From contig NC_058045.1 in assembly GCF_020085105.1 (NCBI RefSeq), positions 3,060,333-3,124,332 on the forward strand: 64,000 nucleotides of DNA. Reading direction: 5' to 3'. The translations under genes were made by a program, and so were the position numbers. The notes under the pieces are model-generated. The model did no database searches. It saw only the letters and a program-made list of their open reading frames with translations, and was not told the origin of the DNA. Source of the DNA: Siniperca chuatsi (Eukaryota > Chordata > Actinopteri > Centrarchiformes > Sinipercidae). Positions 32,801 through 44,954 of this stretch are shown here, piece after piece (the stretch's first letter is position 1; each line of letters starts with the position of its first letter).

Positions 32801-33238
32801 GCGCAATTAGCCAGGGAGATCAAATTCAGTTGACTTATCTGGGAGGTGTACTAGTGAGCTCACTGGTCGTTATAAGCATATTACCAATGCATTGTAGTCA
32901 GAATGTGATGAAATTTACTGCACAATTTAAAACCTTGAGGGGTTAAAGACTTTGTATATGACAAATAGTGGATAGTTAATCAGCCAGCAATTATGCAAGA
33001 TTCATTTTCTGATTATCATAGCAGTGGATGTATGCTGAAAATATGCCTGAAATGCTCCTCTGGGACTTCATGATTCACTTCTGCTCAAGCAAGAACCAAG
33101 ACCCAGTTCCATATTTTTATTTCTCTCTGCAGATTTTGCGTGGGAGACAAGTTTTTCCTCAAGAACAACATGATCCTCTGCCAGCTCGACTATGAAGGAG
33201 GCCATCTTAATGGCAACACAGAGAGACAGCCTCAATAA
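26822..33238 (+). CDS. lmo1: LIM-only protein 1 (rhombotin-1), 4 exons, 155 aa
   Basis: Exons: 26822-26843, 27510-27723, 32663-32788 and 33133-33238 (stop TAA). All introns are GT-AG and the phases give 156 codons. Two tandem LIM zinc-binding domains make up nearly the whole protein. LIM1 ligands are C23, C26, H44, C47, C50, C53, C73 and D76. LIM2 ligands are C87, C90, H109, C112, C115, C118, C137 and D140; all 16 are present. The N-terminus MVLDKEE and the C-terminal LNG.. tail separate it from LMO3 and identify LMO1. LMO proteins lack a DNA-binding domain. In the nucleus they bridge bHLH, GATA and LDB1 factors; LMO1 acts in neural development and is a T-cell leukaemia oncogene in humans. 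The first coding exon has only 22 coding nt. Known human LMO1 has 156 aa, so this is full length. The neighbour ric3 matches the human order. Confidence 0.96.
28846..29255. mobile_element. Palindromic non-autonomous element with nested inverted repeats
   Basis: The left end GCTGGAGCCAGCAGCCAGTTAGC is matched in inverse at the right by GCTAACTGTCTCCTGGCTCCAGC. Further inward, AGCATAAAGACT pairs with AGTCTTTTATGCT, and GGGTTATGTGCAGGACTAT pairs with ATAGTCCAGCACATAACCC. It has no coding capacity. A partial relative (TTTCCAGTCTTTGTGCTAAGC) lies at 45800-45960. It fits a palindromic DNA-transposon derivative in lmo1 intron 2. Confidence 0.7.
29690..30330. promoter_or_regulatory. Candidate conserved noncoding block in lmo1 intron 2
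   Basis: A non-repetitive segment with balanced composition. It contains TTTTAATTGGACC, GGTTAATTAGGAC, CACCAGGTGCC (E-box CAGGTG) and GATGACG. It differs in texture from the repeat-filled sequence on both sides. An enhancer role is inferred only from composition and site density. Confidence 0.35.
30880..31145. repeat. Dispersed repeat with (TAA)n head
   Basis: (TAA)n at 30880-30903 is followed by AACTTTATTTATAGAGCACTT, AAAGTGCTTCACAG and, further on, GAGACTTAAAAGAAG and GGCAAGTTGTTCCAGAGCC. I recognise the order of these words as a common fish repeat related to a LINE or SINE tail. The exact class is not determined. Confidence 0.6.
31604..32110 (+). repeat. Dispersed repeat 'AACTATTGGATTGA', copy 2 (longest)
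   Basis: GGCATGGCTCTATGGATGAC, then CAACTATTGGATTGATATCC and ATTCATGGTCCCCAGAG. A second internal module starts ACAACTATTGGAGGGATTGCC. It ends in GCTAATTAGCAAATGTTAGC words. The internal duplication shows it is built of two related modules. It lies in lmo1 intron 2. Confidence 0.7.
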
Positions 33239-33563
33239 GAGGTAATATTGTGATGATGATGAATTACAGTCCCAGGCAGCTGCTCTGACAGTTTGAACTA
33301 AACCATGCACCGAGATATCTGGAAGGTATACAAGTGAGCTCCCAAATATGACCATATGTAGACATGAGACTTCAAACCAGAGGCTGCTGACATTAGCAAG
33401 AGAATCCATCCCAAGATATGTTTAGTGTATGTCTGCATTATGTGACATTTAGTATGGATGTTAAGTTTTGAGGACATTTACGAAAATGGACTGATGTCTG
33501 ATAATTTAATCCATGTATCATGTCAGGTTTAAATCTCCACTGATTATTTTCAAATATAAACAG

Positions 33564-33913
33564 TTAAAGGTCCAGTGTATAATGTTTAGGAGGAGCTATT
33601 GGCAGAAATGGAATATAATATTTCTAAGTATGTTTTCATTAGTGTATAATCACCTGAAAATAAGAATCGTTGTGTTTTCATTACCTACATAGGGAGCGGG
33701 TCCCCTTCCACAGAGGTCGCCATGTTGCACCACCATGTTTCTACAGTAGCCCAGAACTGACAAACCAAACACTGGCTCTAGATTGGGCCTGTCGTGTTTT
33801 TTGCAAGTTTTGCGGCCACTGTAGTTTCTCCTACACGCTTGGAAGGGGAGGGTGATGTGAGCGGTATTCAAATGGTTGCCAACTGCACTACTCCACTACA
33901 CATTGGACCTTTA
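33564..33913 (+). repeat. Short TIR element, 'TTAAAGGTCC' family, complete copy 3
   Basis: Begins TTAAAGGTCCAGTGTATAATG and ends CTACACATTGGACCTTTAA. It includes AGGTCGCCATGTTGCACCACC and CTCCTACACGCTTGGAAGG. This is the best-preserved copy (350 bp); compare 5102-5371 and 7404-7712. It lies just 3' of lmo1, possibly within its 3' UTR. Confidence 0.82.
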
Positions 33914-36900
33914 ATCAAATGACTATGTCAAAGGGGAAACCCATACATAGTTATGACCCAACTCTGTAGCTCTATGCAGCTTTTTAACCTCTTTTAGGTC
34001 ATTGTTTTGGTTTTAAGGAGCATTTACTGTGTAGATTAGTAGCACCACTCACAACCCTATTTCCAGATGCAGCAGGCAGCTGTTTTATTTATTTATTTAT
34101 TTTTTTTACAAACAAGCTCTGATAAACCCACTGTACGCTACCAGCTCAGCACCAAACAGTAGACAAAGTTAGCGACTATCTGGTAAACATTCAGGAGCAT
34201 TCAGGAGTTGGTGGAGACCAAAAACAGAGCAAAAAGAAACACAATGTTGCTCCCTGCCGAGTAAATGTGTAAATAGGCAAGCGACCCTCTGGATACATTG
34301 TGAACTACAATCTGTGCTACATGATACTTGCAGATCACATTTACTGTTCATTATGAACAAAAAGCACATCACTTGTTGTGCACCAGTGTACTTTACACTT
34401 AGGAATTCTCAAGGGTCTAGTTATATATTTAATCCTGACATTCCCAACACTGGAAAAAGAAAAAGTCATCACATTTTACGATCTTTAAACACACATTAAT
34501 CCTAAATCACAAAGTGTTTCTTCCTCACTGTCTGAGACACTGTGCATGTGTCCTGTTTGCTCACATTTTGAATGTAGAATAACAGGAAGGACCGAATACA
34601 AACGTGAAGCTGTTTTTAATGAATTTATGTTTGGTGAAACACTAAAAACAGCACAGTAACTGTGCTTGGAGACGCTTCTCCACATTCTGGTGTTGAGAAA
34701 TGGTATATTTTAAGTTTATCGGTTTTTCTCTTTACTTCATCACATATATTTTCCCGCTACCTGGTTGTTAAATGGCATTTTCACTGAATTCTAACAATGA
34801 TGTGACATAACTTCAGAAATATGACACTAGATGCACCATCATTGCTGCTGTAGTTTGAACATTATTAAAAATTGTGGATTTCTGCTTTAAAAGTCAAAAT
34901 CCAAATAGTCTTACTAACACAGAAAACAGGAGTTATAAATATTATATATTTGTTTGTCCTCTCTCATCCCTTTGTTGTCCCTCAAAGCATCACAGGCTGA
35001 TTTGGAAGACTGTCAAGTATGCATTTGGCACTTTGTTTTCTGGAAATCACATTTTTTAAACAGTTACCTCTCATTGCCATTGCCAAGTTGCTTGCAGGTT
35101 TAAACATGTCTCTGTAAAGGCCTCTGTAAAGCTTTGAACAGAAGACAAATAAATCCTGTGGGAGAAGAGCTCTTCCTTGATGGGCGTCAGCAGTGGTCGC
35201 TGTGAGGGCAGACGGGAGAAGTTTGAAAGCAAGTGCAGCAAATACCACAAAATCCACAATTATAAGGGTTTCAGGGTCTGCCTCGGTTCAAAAACATACC
35301 CTAAAGCCACCAGCAGCCCAACCTATTATTATAATACTAACTCTACAACTACAGTTCATAAAATACACAACACCGCACCAACTCTGGTAGTGGGGAGTTT
35401 TTACTTTTGGTTGGTTTTAGGTCTTCCAGAGTTCATGTTGAAACAACTTTAGACTTTGGGAGATCATTTTCCTTTTCCTACTTTAAAATCTTGAGACATT
35501 TGAGGACTTGACCAACTCTGGAGGTTTTAGTCAATTTTATTGTTAATCGAGGTGCAAAATTAGGAGTCTTTAATACATATGCGGACAGAGATTTGTCCTG
35601 CACTGCATATTTTGTTTGGAGTGCGTTAAAATAGGAGTCTACTTTAGAAATGTGGCTCCAACACTGTAATTTTGATAAAATGGCTAGAGTGAAGGTTTTT
35701 TGGCTTCCAGATGATGCAACTCTTTCTGACTTTTCTCTCAAGACCTAAATAGCTTTGTTGATGTTGGATTTTTTTTGAAGATTTATTTAAACTTCTGTCA
35801 AATACTTATAAATGTGACCACTGGACCACTGCTTTTTATATGTGTATTTTTTTCTTGGTTCTTGAATTATATATTAACTTATCTGACATTACCTTCATGC
35901 AAATGGGTTAAATGTGGATATAAAGTTAGAGAAAATAATAAAGAAAATCAGATTCTGCTTTTATTTTGAATACAATATCAGTGAAATTTAATTGTGAAAC
36001 ATAATTAGTGATGTTTTGCTTTGGTGGAAATCACTTCTATTCAACACGCTCACCTCCTACAGACTTATACAACCTCTGGGAATTTGCTGCATTCAAGCTA
36101 ATTAATTTCCAACTCAAAATACTGAAGTGAAAACAGATAAATGCACTTAAAGGATAAGGCTAGCAATATTCTATATTTTTATACTAACAGGTATCGCTTG
36201 TGTATCCAAAGCTCCTCTGTGCCACAAAGCTCAATTGTTGTCCAAAAACGATTAAAAACACATCAATGAGCCACACTGTTGCACACACACTGTAGTTTAT
36301 ATTGACTCATAGCCACATACACTGTCCTGCTGCCTGTGAAAAACTCACCAGAGCACCAAATGTTTCTTAATCCGCAGTTGAAAATAGTCCCCAACAAATG
36401 CACTATTATCTCGTGTTTGATTAACTTTTGCTCAAAACTACTGTGTCCAGCTGTTTTGGGAAATTACTGAGCCTGTTTTGAACATGAAGCTATATACTTG
36501 TGGATTTACGTCTTCAGTAGGAACCAGACAGTGTAGGGAAGTATTGAGAGATAGACTAACACATTGTTTTCATCTTTTCATGGGATTTCTGGTGAAAACT
36601 ATAGAAACTATAGAGAAAAATATAGAATAACACCTGCCTTATCCTTTAAAAGACAAGAAAAAAAGTTATATGTAAATTTCATCTTGAGAAGCAGGATTTA
36701 GCCTGTGTACGGAAGTGGTGCTGACTATGGGGAGAAGTTCTTTGTCTGAAGCAATTTATCATTTAAATGATGCTTTAAGATTTACGTTAATATTTTGCTC
36801 CGACTTCCCTGGATACTCTATTCGTTTGTTGGCATTAGTAATAACACGAGGATATTGTGATCATATTTTTACTTCATAAATAATGTACACAAAGTTTGCA

Positions 36901-39299
36901 CTGTAGCAGATCATTTAAGGTTTCCTGGGGAAAGTCAAGACTTTTCATTCAAGACTTGATTTAATCAGGTACAGTATTCTCATTGATATCAAGATCTCTT
37001 TTTCAAGAGAGACCTGAGAACAATAAACATTCACACAACCAGCAAACAGAACTGTCTGAAGCCAGACATCCAACAATCAAGCAACAAAATTAGATTAATA
37101 GAATTAATAAAAACAATCACAAGAGTTGTAAAAAAACATCAGATCAACATCAAATCTCCAAGAGGAATGAATGAATCTAGCTTGACTATTTAAAAGGGTA
37201 TTCAGTTCCTATAGTTCTGCCTGATTAGTGCGTACTTATGGGATACTGTTGTAAAATGCAGTTTACTTTCACATACAGTCTTGGGTTGCCATTAAAGTTA
37301 CAACTTATCTAAGATCTTTGCATGTAAAACTGTCATATTTTGACCATTATATTGCCCTTGTCTTTGAAATATAATAAAAACTGTATTTAGTGTGTTTTTC
37401 CAAAAGAGAAAAAATATTATTTTCTATTGAAAATTCCTTTGTAGTAAATCACACAACCATTTATTCATAACGTATACCACAATTTATTACAAGACAAATA
37501 GCTTTTCTGTTATTATACTGTAATTAGTGGACACATAAAGCTGATCATATGTTTTTATTGAACCTCTAAAACCACACAGAGTGACCTGGAGCTGTTTTAT
37601 ATTTTCTTCTCTCTCTCTGCAGATCAGTGCAGGACAACTGTGAGCCAGTTGGACTACGAAACTCACAGCAGCACAGTCAGCTTCCTGTTTCAGACTGAAC
37701 CATATGTGGAAACAACCCTGATACACTGAGACATGTTTCCAGCAGCCCATGATTGAACTCTTTATTATAGAGCTTTGTGGTAACTATCCTGAAAACTGAA
37801 ATTTCTGATCAGATGGACCCAGAGATCAACCAGGAAGTGAAAATGGAATAATGAAACTATCAGGAGGATATTTTCCAGAGAACTTAATGTGGACTGCGAT
37901 GGTTCTGCCCTTTTGTTTTTTTGACATTCAACAAATAGAGCAACCAGTCTTTGCAAATAATTTGAGGAGTCTGTTTACCAAACTTTAAAATACTAGATGG
38001 AAAGAGAGAAGCCAATCAGGCCACACATAGCATCAACCAAGTCATAAATCACAGAGAGAAAAACTAAGTTGTCTTTTTTAAACGTCTCTCTGATTGTCAA
38101 ATTGTTCTGGCAGTCACCGAACTGTCCTTTGCGGTGAACCCCACCCATCTGGCATGTTGGAAACATTTTTGCAAATACAGTTTGGCTCAGTTCAACAACT
38201 GCGAAGGATCAACTGTTTCTCCTTCATCTCTCTGCCTCTCGACTCTGAAGACTTGAACTGAACTGAGTAGCACTTCAAACCCACCATAGCTTTGCTTTCA
38301 CTCTGATCTCAAGCTGTTTTTTTTCTTGGCTAATTAAACTGAATTTTAATTTCAGTTTGTGTGCTCATTATTACTAAGATGACCAAAATCAGCATGAGCA
38401 GAGGGAAGAAATCATTTAAAGATCCCCTCAAGACATTTTATATCAATATATCAAAGATAAGAATTTGTCTGATATGTTTTTTCAACAACAACAACAACAA
38501 AAATAAGTTCAATAAGCTACTTACAAATTCTTAAAATTACATCTTCTCCTTCCAGAATCTATTAATATTCAAATATAGTAGCGAACTCTGCACATACATC
38601 ATTCTACACAGTGAAGGCCAAACATCCAGGTAACAATAAGTAAGGGGGACTTTAAACATTTGCTTGGTATAATCTCAACATTTCATGCTTCGTTAAAATA
38701 TTGCTGAGATAAAACAACAGCCTATTCACAAGCTTCATTAGCAGCTGTATTTTGAGGATGAGGGTGCAAAAAAATGGGACCTGGCAGTACAGAAAGAGGA
38801 TCTAGCACAAGGAAGATTGTATAGAAAGAAGAATATAGCAGTGTGACTGTGACTAAACATATAAAAAGTAACATAGTGTCCGCAAAAGAAAAATGGCACC
38901 TACCGTGGCAAAGAAAAATGAATAATACAGAAATGTACTGCAGATACAAAATATATTTAGTTTAAGTTAAGTGAAAACTAAAAAATACACAAAGATGTAT
39001 TCAGTATGTTACATATTATAACCATTATATGGACTTTGGACTATTATAACCGTTATATATCTCAGAGATTATTTATTATACATAGTACACATGCTGAATT
39101 TGTTTAGTTCACATCAACAGATCATTACAGAAAGTGTATAGATGTGTATTGTAAACACTTTTCATATAATTTAAGTTACATGCAAACTCATTTTGCCTTA
39201 TTCCAGTGAGTGAAATAATAGTGAAATTAAAAAAGTAAATGGATATAAATTTGACCAACAATTATAGTAGAAGTATAATAAGATATGAGTAACAGGTGA

Positions 39300-39476
39300 C
39301 ATTTCACTGCAGAACAAGTACTTTTCCTTGGATACTTCAAGTACATTACTGATAATACTTCTATGCTTTACTCAAGGATTTTGAATGCAGAACCTTTACT
39401 TGTAATTGAGTATGATTACATTAATTTATTGGTACTTAAACTTAAGTAAATGATCTGAATACTTCTTCCACCACCT
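39300..39476. repeat. 'TTCCACCAC' dispersed element, partial copy
   Basis: GTACTTTTCCTTGGATACTTC, then CTGATAATACTTCTATGC and GAATACTTCTTCCACCACC. It corresponds to the right part of the 12355-12842 element. Confidence 0.65.
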
Positions 39477-39526
39477 CAAAACACTATACATATTTTTTAA
39501 AATCTGGATTAAATTCTTAGCCTGTA

Positions 39527-41017
39527 GAGTTGTAGTCAAAAGTTTTGGTTTTCACAACGTTGCTGCTTCAGTGTTTTTAGATAGTTTTGCCAGATGGTAT
39601 ACTGAAGTATAATGACAAGCTTTTCACAAGTATTAAAGGCTTTTATTGACAATTACATTAAGTTTATGCAAAGAGTCAATATTTGCAGTGTTGATCCTTC
39701 TTTTTCAAGACCTCTGCAATTCGCTTCGGTATGCTGTCAGTTAACTTCTAAGCCACATCCTGACTGCTTGGAGTTTTTCAGAATTTGTGGGTTTTTGTTT
39801 GTCCACCCGCCTCTTGAGGATTGACTACAAGTTCTCAATAGGATTAAGGTCTGGTGAGTTTTCTGGCCATGGACCCAATAGTTCAATGTTTTGTTCCCCT
39901 CACCACTTAGTTATCACTTTTGCTTTATGGCAAGGTTCTCCATCATACTGGAAAAGGCATTGTTTGTCACCAAACCGTTCTTGGATGGTTGGGAGAAGTT
40001 GCTCTCCGAGGATGTTTTGGTACCAGTCTTTATTCATGGCTGTGTTCTTAGGCAAAACTGTGAGTGAGCCCACTCCCACCACACATGAATGGTCTCAGGA
40101 TGAATTACTGTTGACATGACACAGGACTGATGGCAGCGCTCACCTTGTCTTCTCCGGACAAGCTTTTTTCCAGATGCCCCAAACTGTCAGAAAGGGGATT
40201 CATCAGAGAAAATGACTTTACTCCAGTCCTCAGCAGTCCAATCCCTGTACCTTTTGCAGAATATCAGTCTGTCCCTGATGTGTTTTCTGGACAGAAGTGG
40301 CTTCTTTGCTGCCCTTCTTGACACCAGGCCATCCTCCAAAAGTTTTCGCTTCACTGTGCGTGCAGATGCACTCACACCTGCCTGCTGCCATTCCTGAGCA
40401 AGCTCTGCACTGGTGGTGCCCTGATCCTGCAGCTGAATCAACTTTAGGAGACGGTCCTGGTGCTTGCTGGACTTTCTTGGGCACCCTGAAGCCTTCTTCA
40501 CGACAATTGAACCTCTCTGCTTGAAGTTCTTGATGATAAATGGTTGATTTAGGTGCAATCTTACTAGCAGCAATATCCTTGCCTGTGAAAACCCTTTTTG
40601 TGCTACGCAATGATGACGGCACGTGTTTCCTTGCAGGTAACCATGGTTAACAGAGGAAGAACAATGATTTCAAGCACCACCCTCCTTTTAAAGCTTCCAG
40701 TCTGATATTCTAACCCTATCAGCATGACAGTTATCTCCAGCCTTGTCCTCGTCAACACTCTCACCCGTGTTAACGAGAGAATCACTGACATGATGTCAGC
40801 TGGTCCTTTTGTGGCAGGGCTGAAATGTAGTGGAAATGATTTTTTGGGATTAAGTTCATTTTCATGGCAAAGAAGGACTTTGCAATTAATTGCAATTCAT
40901 CTGATCACTCTTCATAACACTCTGGAGTATATGCAAATTGCCATCATAAAAACTAAAGCAGCAAACGTTGTGAAAACCAATACTTGTGACATTCTCAACA
41001 CTTTTTGACCACAACTG
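39527..41017 (-). mobile_element. Defective Tc1/mariner-type transposon
   Basis: The element is flanked by TA dinucleotides (39525-39526 and 41018-41019). Inverted ends: GAGTTGTAGTCAAAAG at left and the inverse of CAGTTGTGGTCAAAAAG at right, followed inward on both by GTTTTCACAACG. Remnants of a transposase are on the - strand. The paired helix-turn-helix region reads in two frames (about 40622-40230 and 40573-40187). Next come the first catalytic Asp in SDESPF (about 40190), a shortened middle, a second Asp in YDGEPCH (about 39920-39950), and the Glu in DLNPIENL near 39830, which is followed by a stop. Frameshifts, an internal deletion and that stop show it is dead. Confidence 0.9.
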
Positions 41018-41080
41018 TACAGCGTCATTAAACTATTACAGTCCTTTGGCGCCACCAAGTGGTGAAACACATCAGTTACA

Positions 41081-41097
41081 GCGCCGGCGCACTTCCG
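41081..41097 (+). promoter_or_regulatory. Candidate ric3 promoter elements (NRF1-like and ETS sites)
   Basis: GCGCCGGCGC (41081-41090) runs directly into ACTTCCG (41091-41097), the inverse of the ETS core CGGAAGT. They lie about 140 bp upstream of the ric3 start codon and about 60 bp past the end of the Tc1-like element. GC-rich ETS/NRF1 promoters without TATA are common in vertebrate genes. The role here is inferred. Confidence 0.4.
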
Positions 41098-41235
41098 TTC
41101 CTCCAGTCATCAAGGAAGTTCAACCGATGGACGACAAACGACATCGACCAGCTCCCGTGTCCTCTGTTTTCTCAACGTAAACCTGTCAGATAGCATCGTT
41201 TTTTTCCACAGAAAGGTGACCATTTACACGGCGGT

Positions 41236-44200
41236 ATGGCGATGTCAACATTTCAGAAGGTGACCCTCGCGACGTGTCTCGTGCTGTGCGTCGCCCTGCT
41301 GCTTCCCAAAATGCTGTTATCACGGGGGAGGAAGGATGCTGCTGAGCGGCCGGAGGGTGCGTCATCTTTCACGGTTTCTCTTTATCCGTCAAGATGTCTT
41401 CAGATCGATGGCTTTTCAGATTTATAATTTATTATCTCTTAAGGTTGTGATATAAGGAGTATTTTGGTATTTCAAGCCGCAGTGTAAACTGTACGTCACC
41501 GGTTGTAACATCGTCCTTGCTCTTACGTTTTCCTCCCTGAAGAGGGCGCCACCGAGACACCTGTTTTAGTTTATTAGCTAGATGTGGGCTCTATTTATAC
41601 ACTTACTTTCCAGTTTATTAGGTACCCCAGGTAAAACTAACACGCACTACTTTTATTGATATAAATGGGGTCGACAAAATAATAGAAACACCTGTCAGTA
41701 TGGAATATAGTTCACCAGCACCACAAACCGCAGCCTGCAAAATGACCATACAAGTTGAATCAACGCCTCTCTAGAACGGTTTCAACAAAAACTGAACATT
41801 AGAGCCTTAATGAGGGTGGGATTTATAGCAGGACTGTTGTATGTATGACTGTTGTAGACTGCATTAGATTTAGCTAGGTGTACCGTAGCCCCAGTTTGTG
41901 CCTCACTTATCAGCATACATCCGGGTCACAGAAGTCACCATCAGTTTCTCTAAAAGATAATTAACCGGCGATGTTTTAACTTGCCGCTGTTCTGAAGGTA
42001 TTTTCAGAATCCTCAAAGACTCGTCTAATAATCTGGATGAAAAAATATTCCGTCCACTGCACAAATAAAAATATTTACGACTTGTTTCCCAAGGTGCGCC
42101 TCTGTTTCCTATCCGGGTAGCGCAGCTAGCGGCCATCTTTGTTTTGATTGGGAAACAGGTTTAGCGGATTGAATTTTTTTCCCATCCAGATGGATAAAAA
42201 GGTGTTGTTCTTAGTCTTTCACACCCAACCTGGAAAACACGACAGCCAATTCTATTTGTTACAGTGTACCGCGCTCCTGGTTCTTATTCTTTTAGTTTTT
42301 ATCTGAATTCTCAGAGTTTTTATCAAGTTTAGTCCTTAAAACAGATAAAGTGGTTATTGTAGGTGATTTCAATATTCATGTGGCCGTTGAAAATGATATC
42401 CTTAGTGCTGCGTTTATCTCATTATTAGATTTAACTGGCTTTTGTACATGTGTACATGAAGCCACTCACTGTTTTAACCACACCCTCGACCTTGTTCTAG
42501 TATATGGCATTGAAATTGAACATTTAATAGTCTTTCCACAGAATCCTTATTTATCGGACCATTATTTAATAACTTTTGAACTGCTATTACTGGACTACAC
42601 ACCATTACGCAAAAATTCTTACTCTAGATGTCTATCTGATATTGCTGTGGCTAGATTCAAGGAAGCGATCCCATCTGCATTTAATTCAATGTTATATCTC
42701 AATATAACAGAGGACTCCTATATTAATTTCAGCCCCTCCCAAATTGACCATCTAGTTGATAGCGCTGCATGCTCACTGCGAACGACACTTGATTCTATCG
42801 CTCCTCTAAAAAGGAAGATAATAAAACAAAGAAGGTTAGCTCCGTGGTATAACCCCCAAACCCGCAAATTAAAGCAAACATCACGAAAACTTGAAAGGAA
42901 ATGGCGTTCCAACAACCTGGAAGAATCCCCTTTAGTCTGGCAAGATAGTCGTAAAACATATAGGAAGGCCCTCCGTAATGCCAGAGCAGCTTACTAGTCA
43001 TAATGATGAGTAGTAAGCTAGTAAATAGAGGAAAATAAAAACAACCCCAGGTTTCTTTTTAGCACTGTAGCCAGGCTGACAGAGAATCACAGCTCTATTG
43101 AACCATGTATTCCTATAGCTTTCAGTAGCAACAACTTCATGAGCTTCTTTAATGATAAATATTAACTATTAGAGAAAAAATTAATCAAGTCCTGCCTTTA
43201 ACTGGTGCCGACTTGTCTTTAAACACAGGAACCTTGGAAACAGCTGTAGAGTCTGATGTGTGTTTTGGCTGCTTTGCTCCTGTCAACCTTCTTCAGCTGA
43301 CTTCGACGATTAATTAATCTAAGCCATCAACCTGTCTCTTAGACCCCATTCCAACTAGGCTGCTTAAAGACATTTTACCCTTAATTAGCACTTCTTTACT
43401 GGATATGATCAATCTGTCTTTATTAACAGGCTATGTACCACAATCCTTTAAAGTAGCTGTAATTAAACCACTTCTTAAAAAGCCCACTCTTGAGCCTGGG
43501 GTTTTAGCCAACTACAGACCTATATCTAACCTTCCCTTTCTTTCTAAGATCCTTGAGAAAGCAGTCACCAATCAGTTGTGTGACTTTCTAAAAAACAATA
43601 GTTTATTTGAGGATTTTCAGTCAGGGTTTAAAGTGCATCATAGCACAGAGACAGCATTGGTGAAAATTACAAATGACCTTTTAATTGCATCAGACAATGG
43701 ACTTGACAATGGACTTGTTAGATCTTAGTGCTGTGTTTGACACCATTGACCATCACATCCTGTTACAGAGACTGGAACATGTAATTGGCATTAAAGGAAC
43801 CGCACTAAGCTGGTTTAAATCAGATCGATCTCAGTTTGTACATGTTAACGGTGAGTCCTGTGCACGCCAAAGTTAGTCACGGAATTCCACAAGGTTCTGT
43901 GCTTGGACCGATTCTATTTACCTTATATATGCTTCCTCTAGGCAGTATTATTACGAGCACTCCATAAACTTTCATTGCTATGCAGATGATACCCAATTAT
44001 ATCTATTGATCAAGCCAGATGAAACTAACCAGTTAACTAAACTTCAGGCATGCCTTAAGGACATAAAGACCTGGATGACCTGCAACTTTCTGATGTTAAA
44101 CTCTGACAAAACTGAAGTTATTTTACTTGGTCCCCGAATAAGTCTCTTAAGACTCTCCAGTTGATCCAGAATGCTGCGGGACGTGTACTGACAGAAACTA

Positions 44201-44910
44201 GGAAAAGAGATCATATCTCTCCAATACTAGCTTCTCTGCACTGGCTCCCTGTAAAATTTAGAATAGAATTTAAAATCCTTCTCCTCACCTACAAAGTTTT
44301 TAATGGTCAGGCACCATCATATCTTAAGGATCTCGTAATACCTTATTACTCGACAAGAACACTGCGCTCCCAGGATGCTGGGTTACTTGTGGTTCCTAGA
44401 GTGTCCAAAAGTAGAATGGGAACCAGAGCCTTCAGTTATCAAGCTCCTCTCCTGTGGAATCAGGTCCTGAACCATCCCTTAGTTATGCTGCTATAGGCCT
44501 AGACTGCTGGCAGACTTCCCATGATGCGCCTCTTTCCTCTCTCCTTCTCTCCCTCTCCATATGTATGCATTTTTATCCCATTACTGCATGTTACTAACTC
44601 GACATCTTCTCTGTCCCGTAGTCCTGTGGTTTCTCGTTTCTCTCCTCTCTCCTTCTGTCGCTTTCAGCAGGTATTTCTGCCTCCGGAGCTGCAGGGTCTG
44701 TGGTTGTGGACCGCCTGCTGCCCCCATGTTCCTGCTCGACAACTGTTACTACAGTTGTTGTTATTGGCTCTGTTACTGATGCTGACATTGTCCTTCCTAT
44801 AGCTGTCATTCCTATTATTACTAATTTATTAATATTAACACTATAATTACTATTCTACTAAAAAAAAAAAAAATTCTACATGGTCTTTGCATTGTGCCCC
44901 CCAAACCCCT

Positions 44911-44954
<44 letters not shown>

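Larger units (their letters stand above)
33239..39526. other. lmo1 3' flank and lmo1-ric3 intergenic region
   Basis: No further coding exon is supported. AATAAA hexamers at 35148-35153 and about 35936 could serve lmo1, giving a long 3' UTR that would include the repeat at 33564-33913. A splice-like TCTCTCTGCAG at about 37610-37620 is followed by a short segment without a recognisable product. About 36960-37190 resembles a dispersed fish repeat (AGATCTCTTTTTCAAGAGAG). Partial element 39300-39476 is described separately. Confidence 0.45.

Noticed and set aside
37606-37730. Extra lmo1 exon after a TCTCTCTGCAG acceptor
   Set aside because: lmo1 already has a complete stop-terminated coding sequence, the following segment has no LIM-like content, and no donor is evident.
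40187-40622. Transposase frames as a functional gene
   Set aside because: The reading frame shifts, the catalytic region is shortened, and a stop follows the DLNPIENL motif; this is a relic.
42350-44496. Open frames of 63-215 codons in ric3 intron 1 as genes
   Set aside because: They are pieces of a decayed LINE endonuclease/reverse transcriptase.
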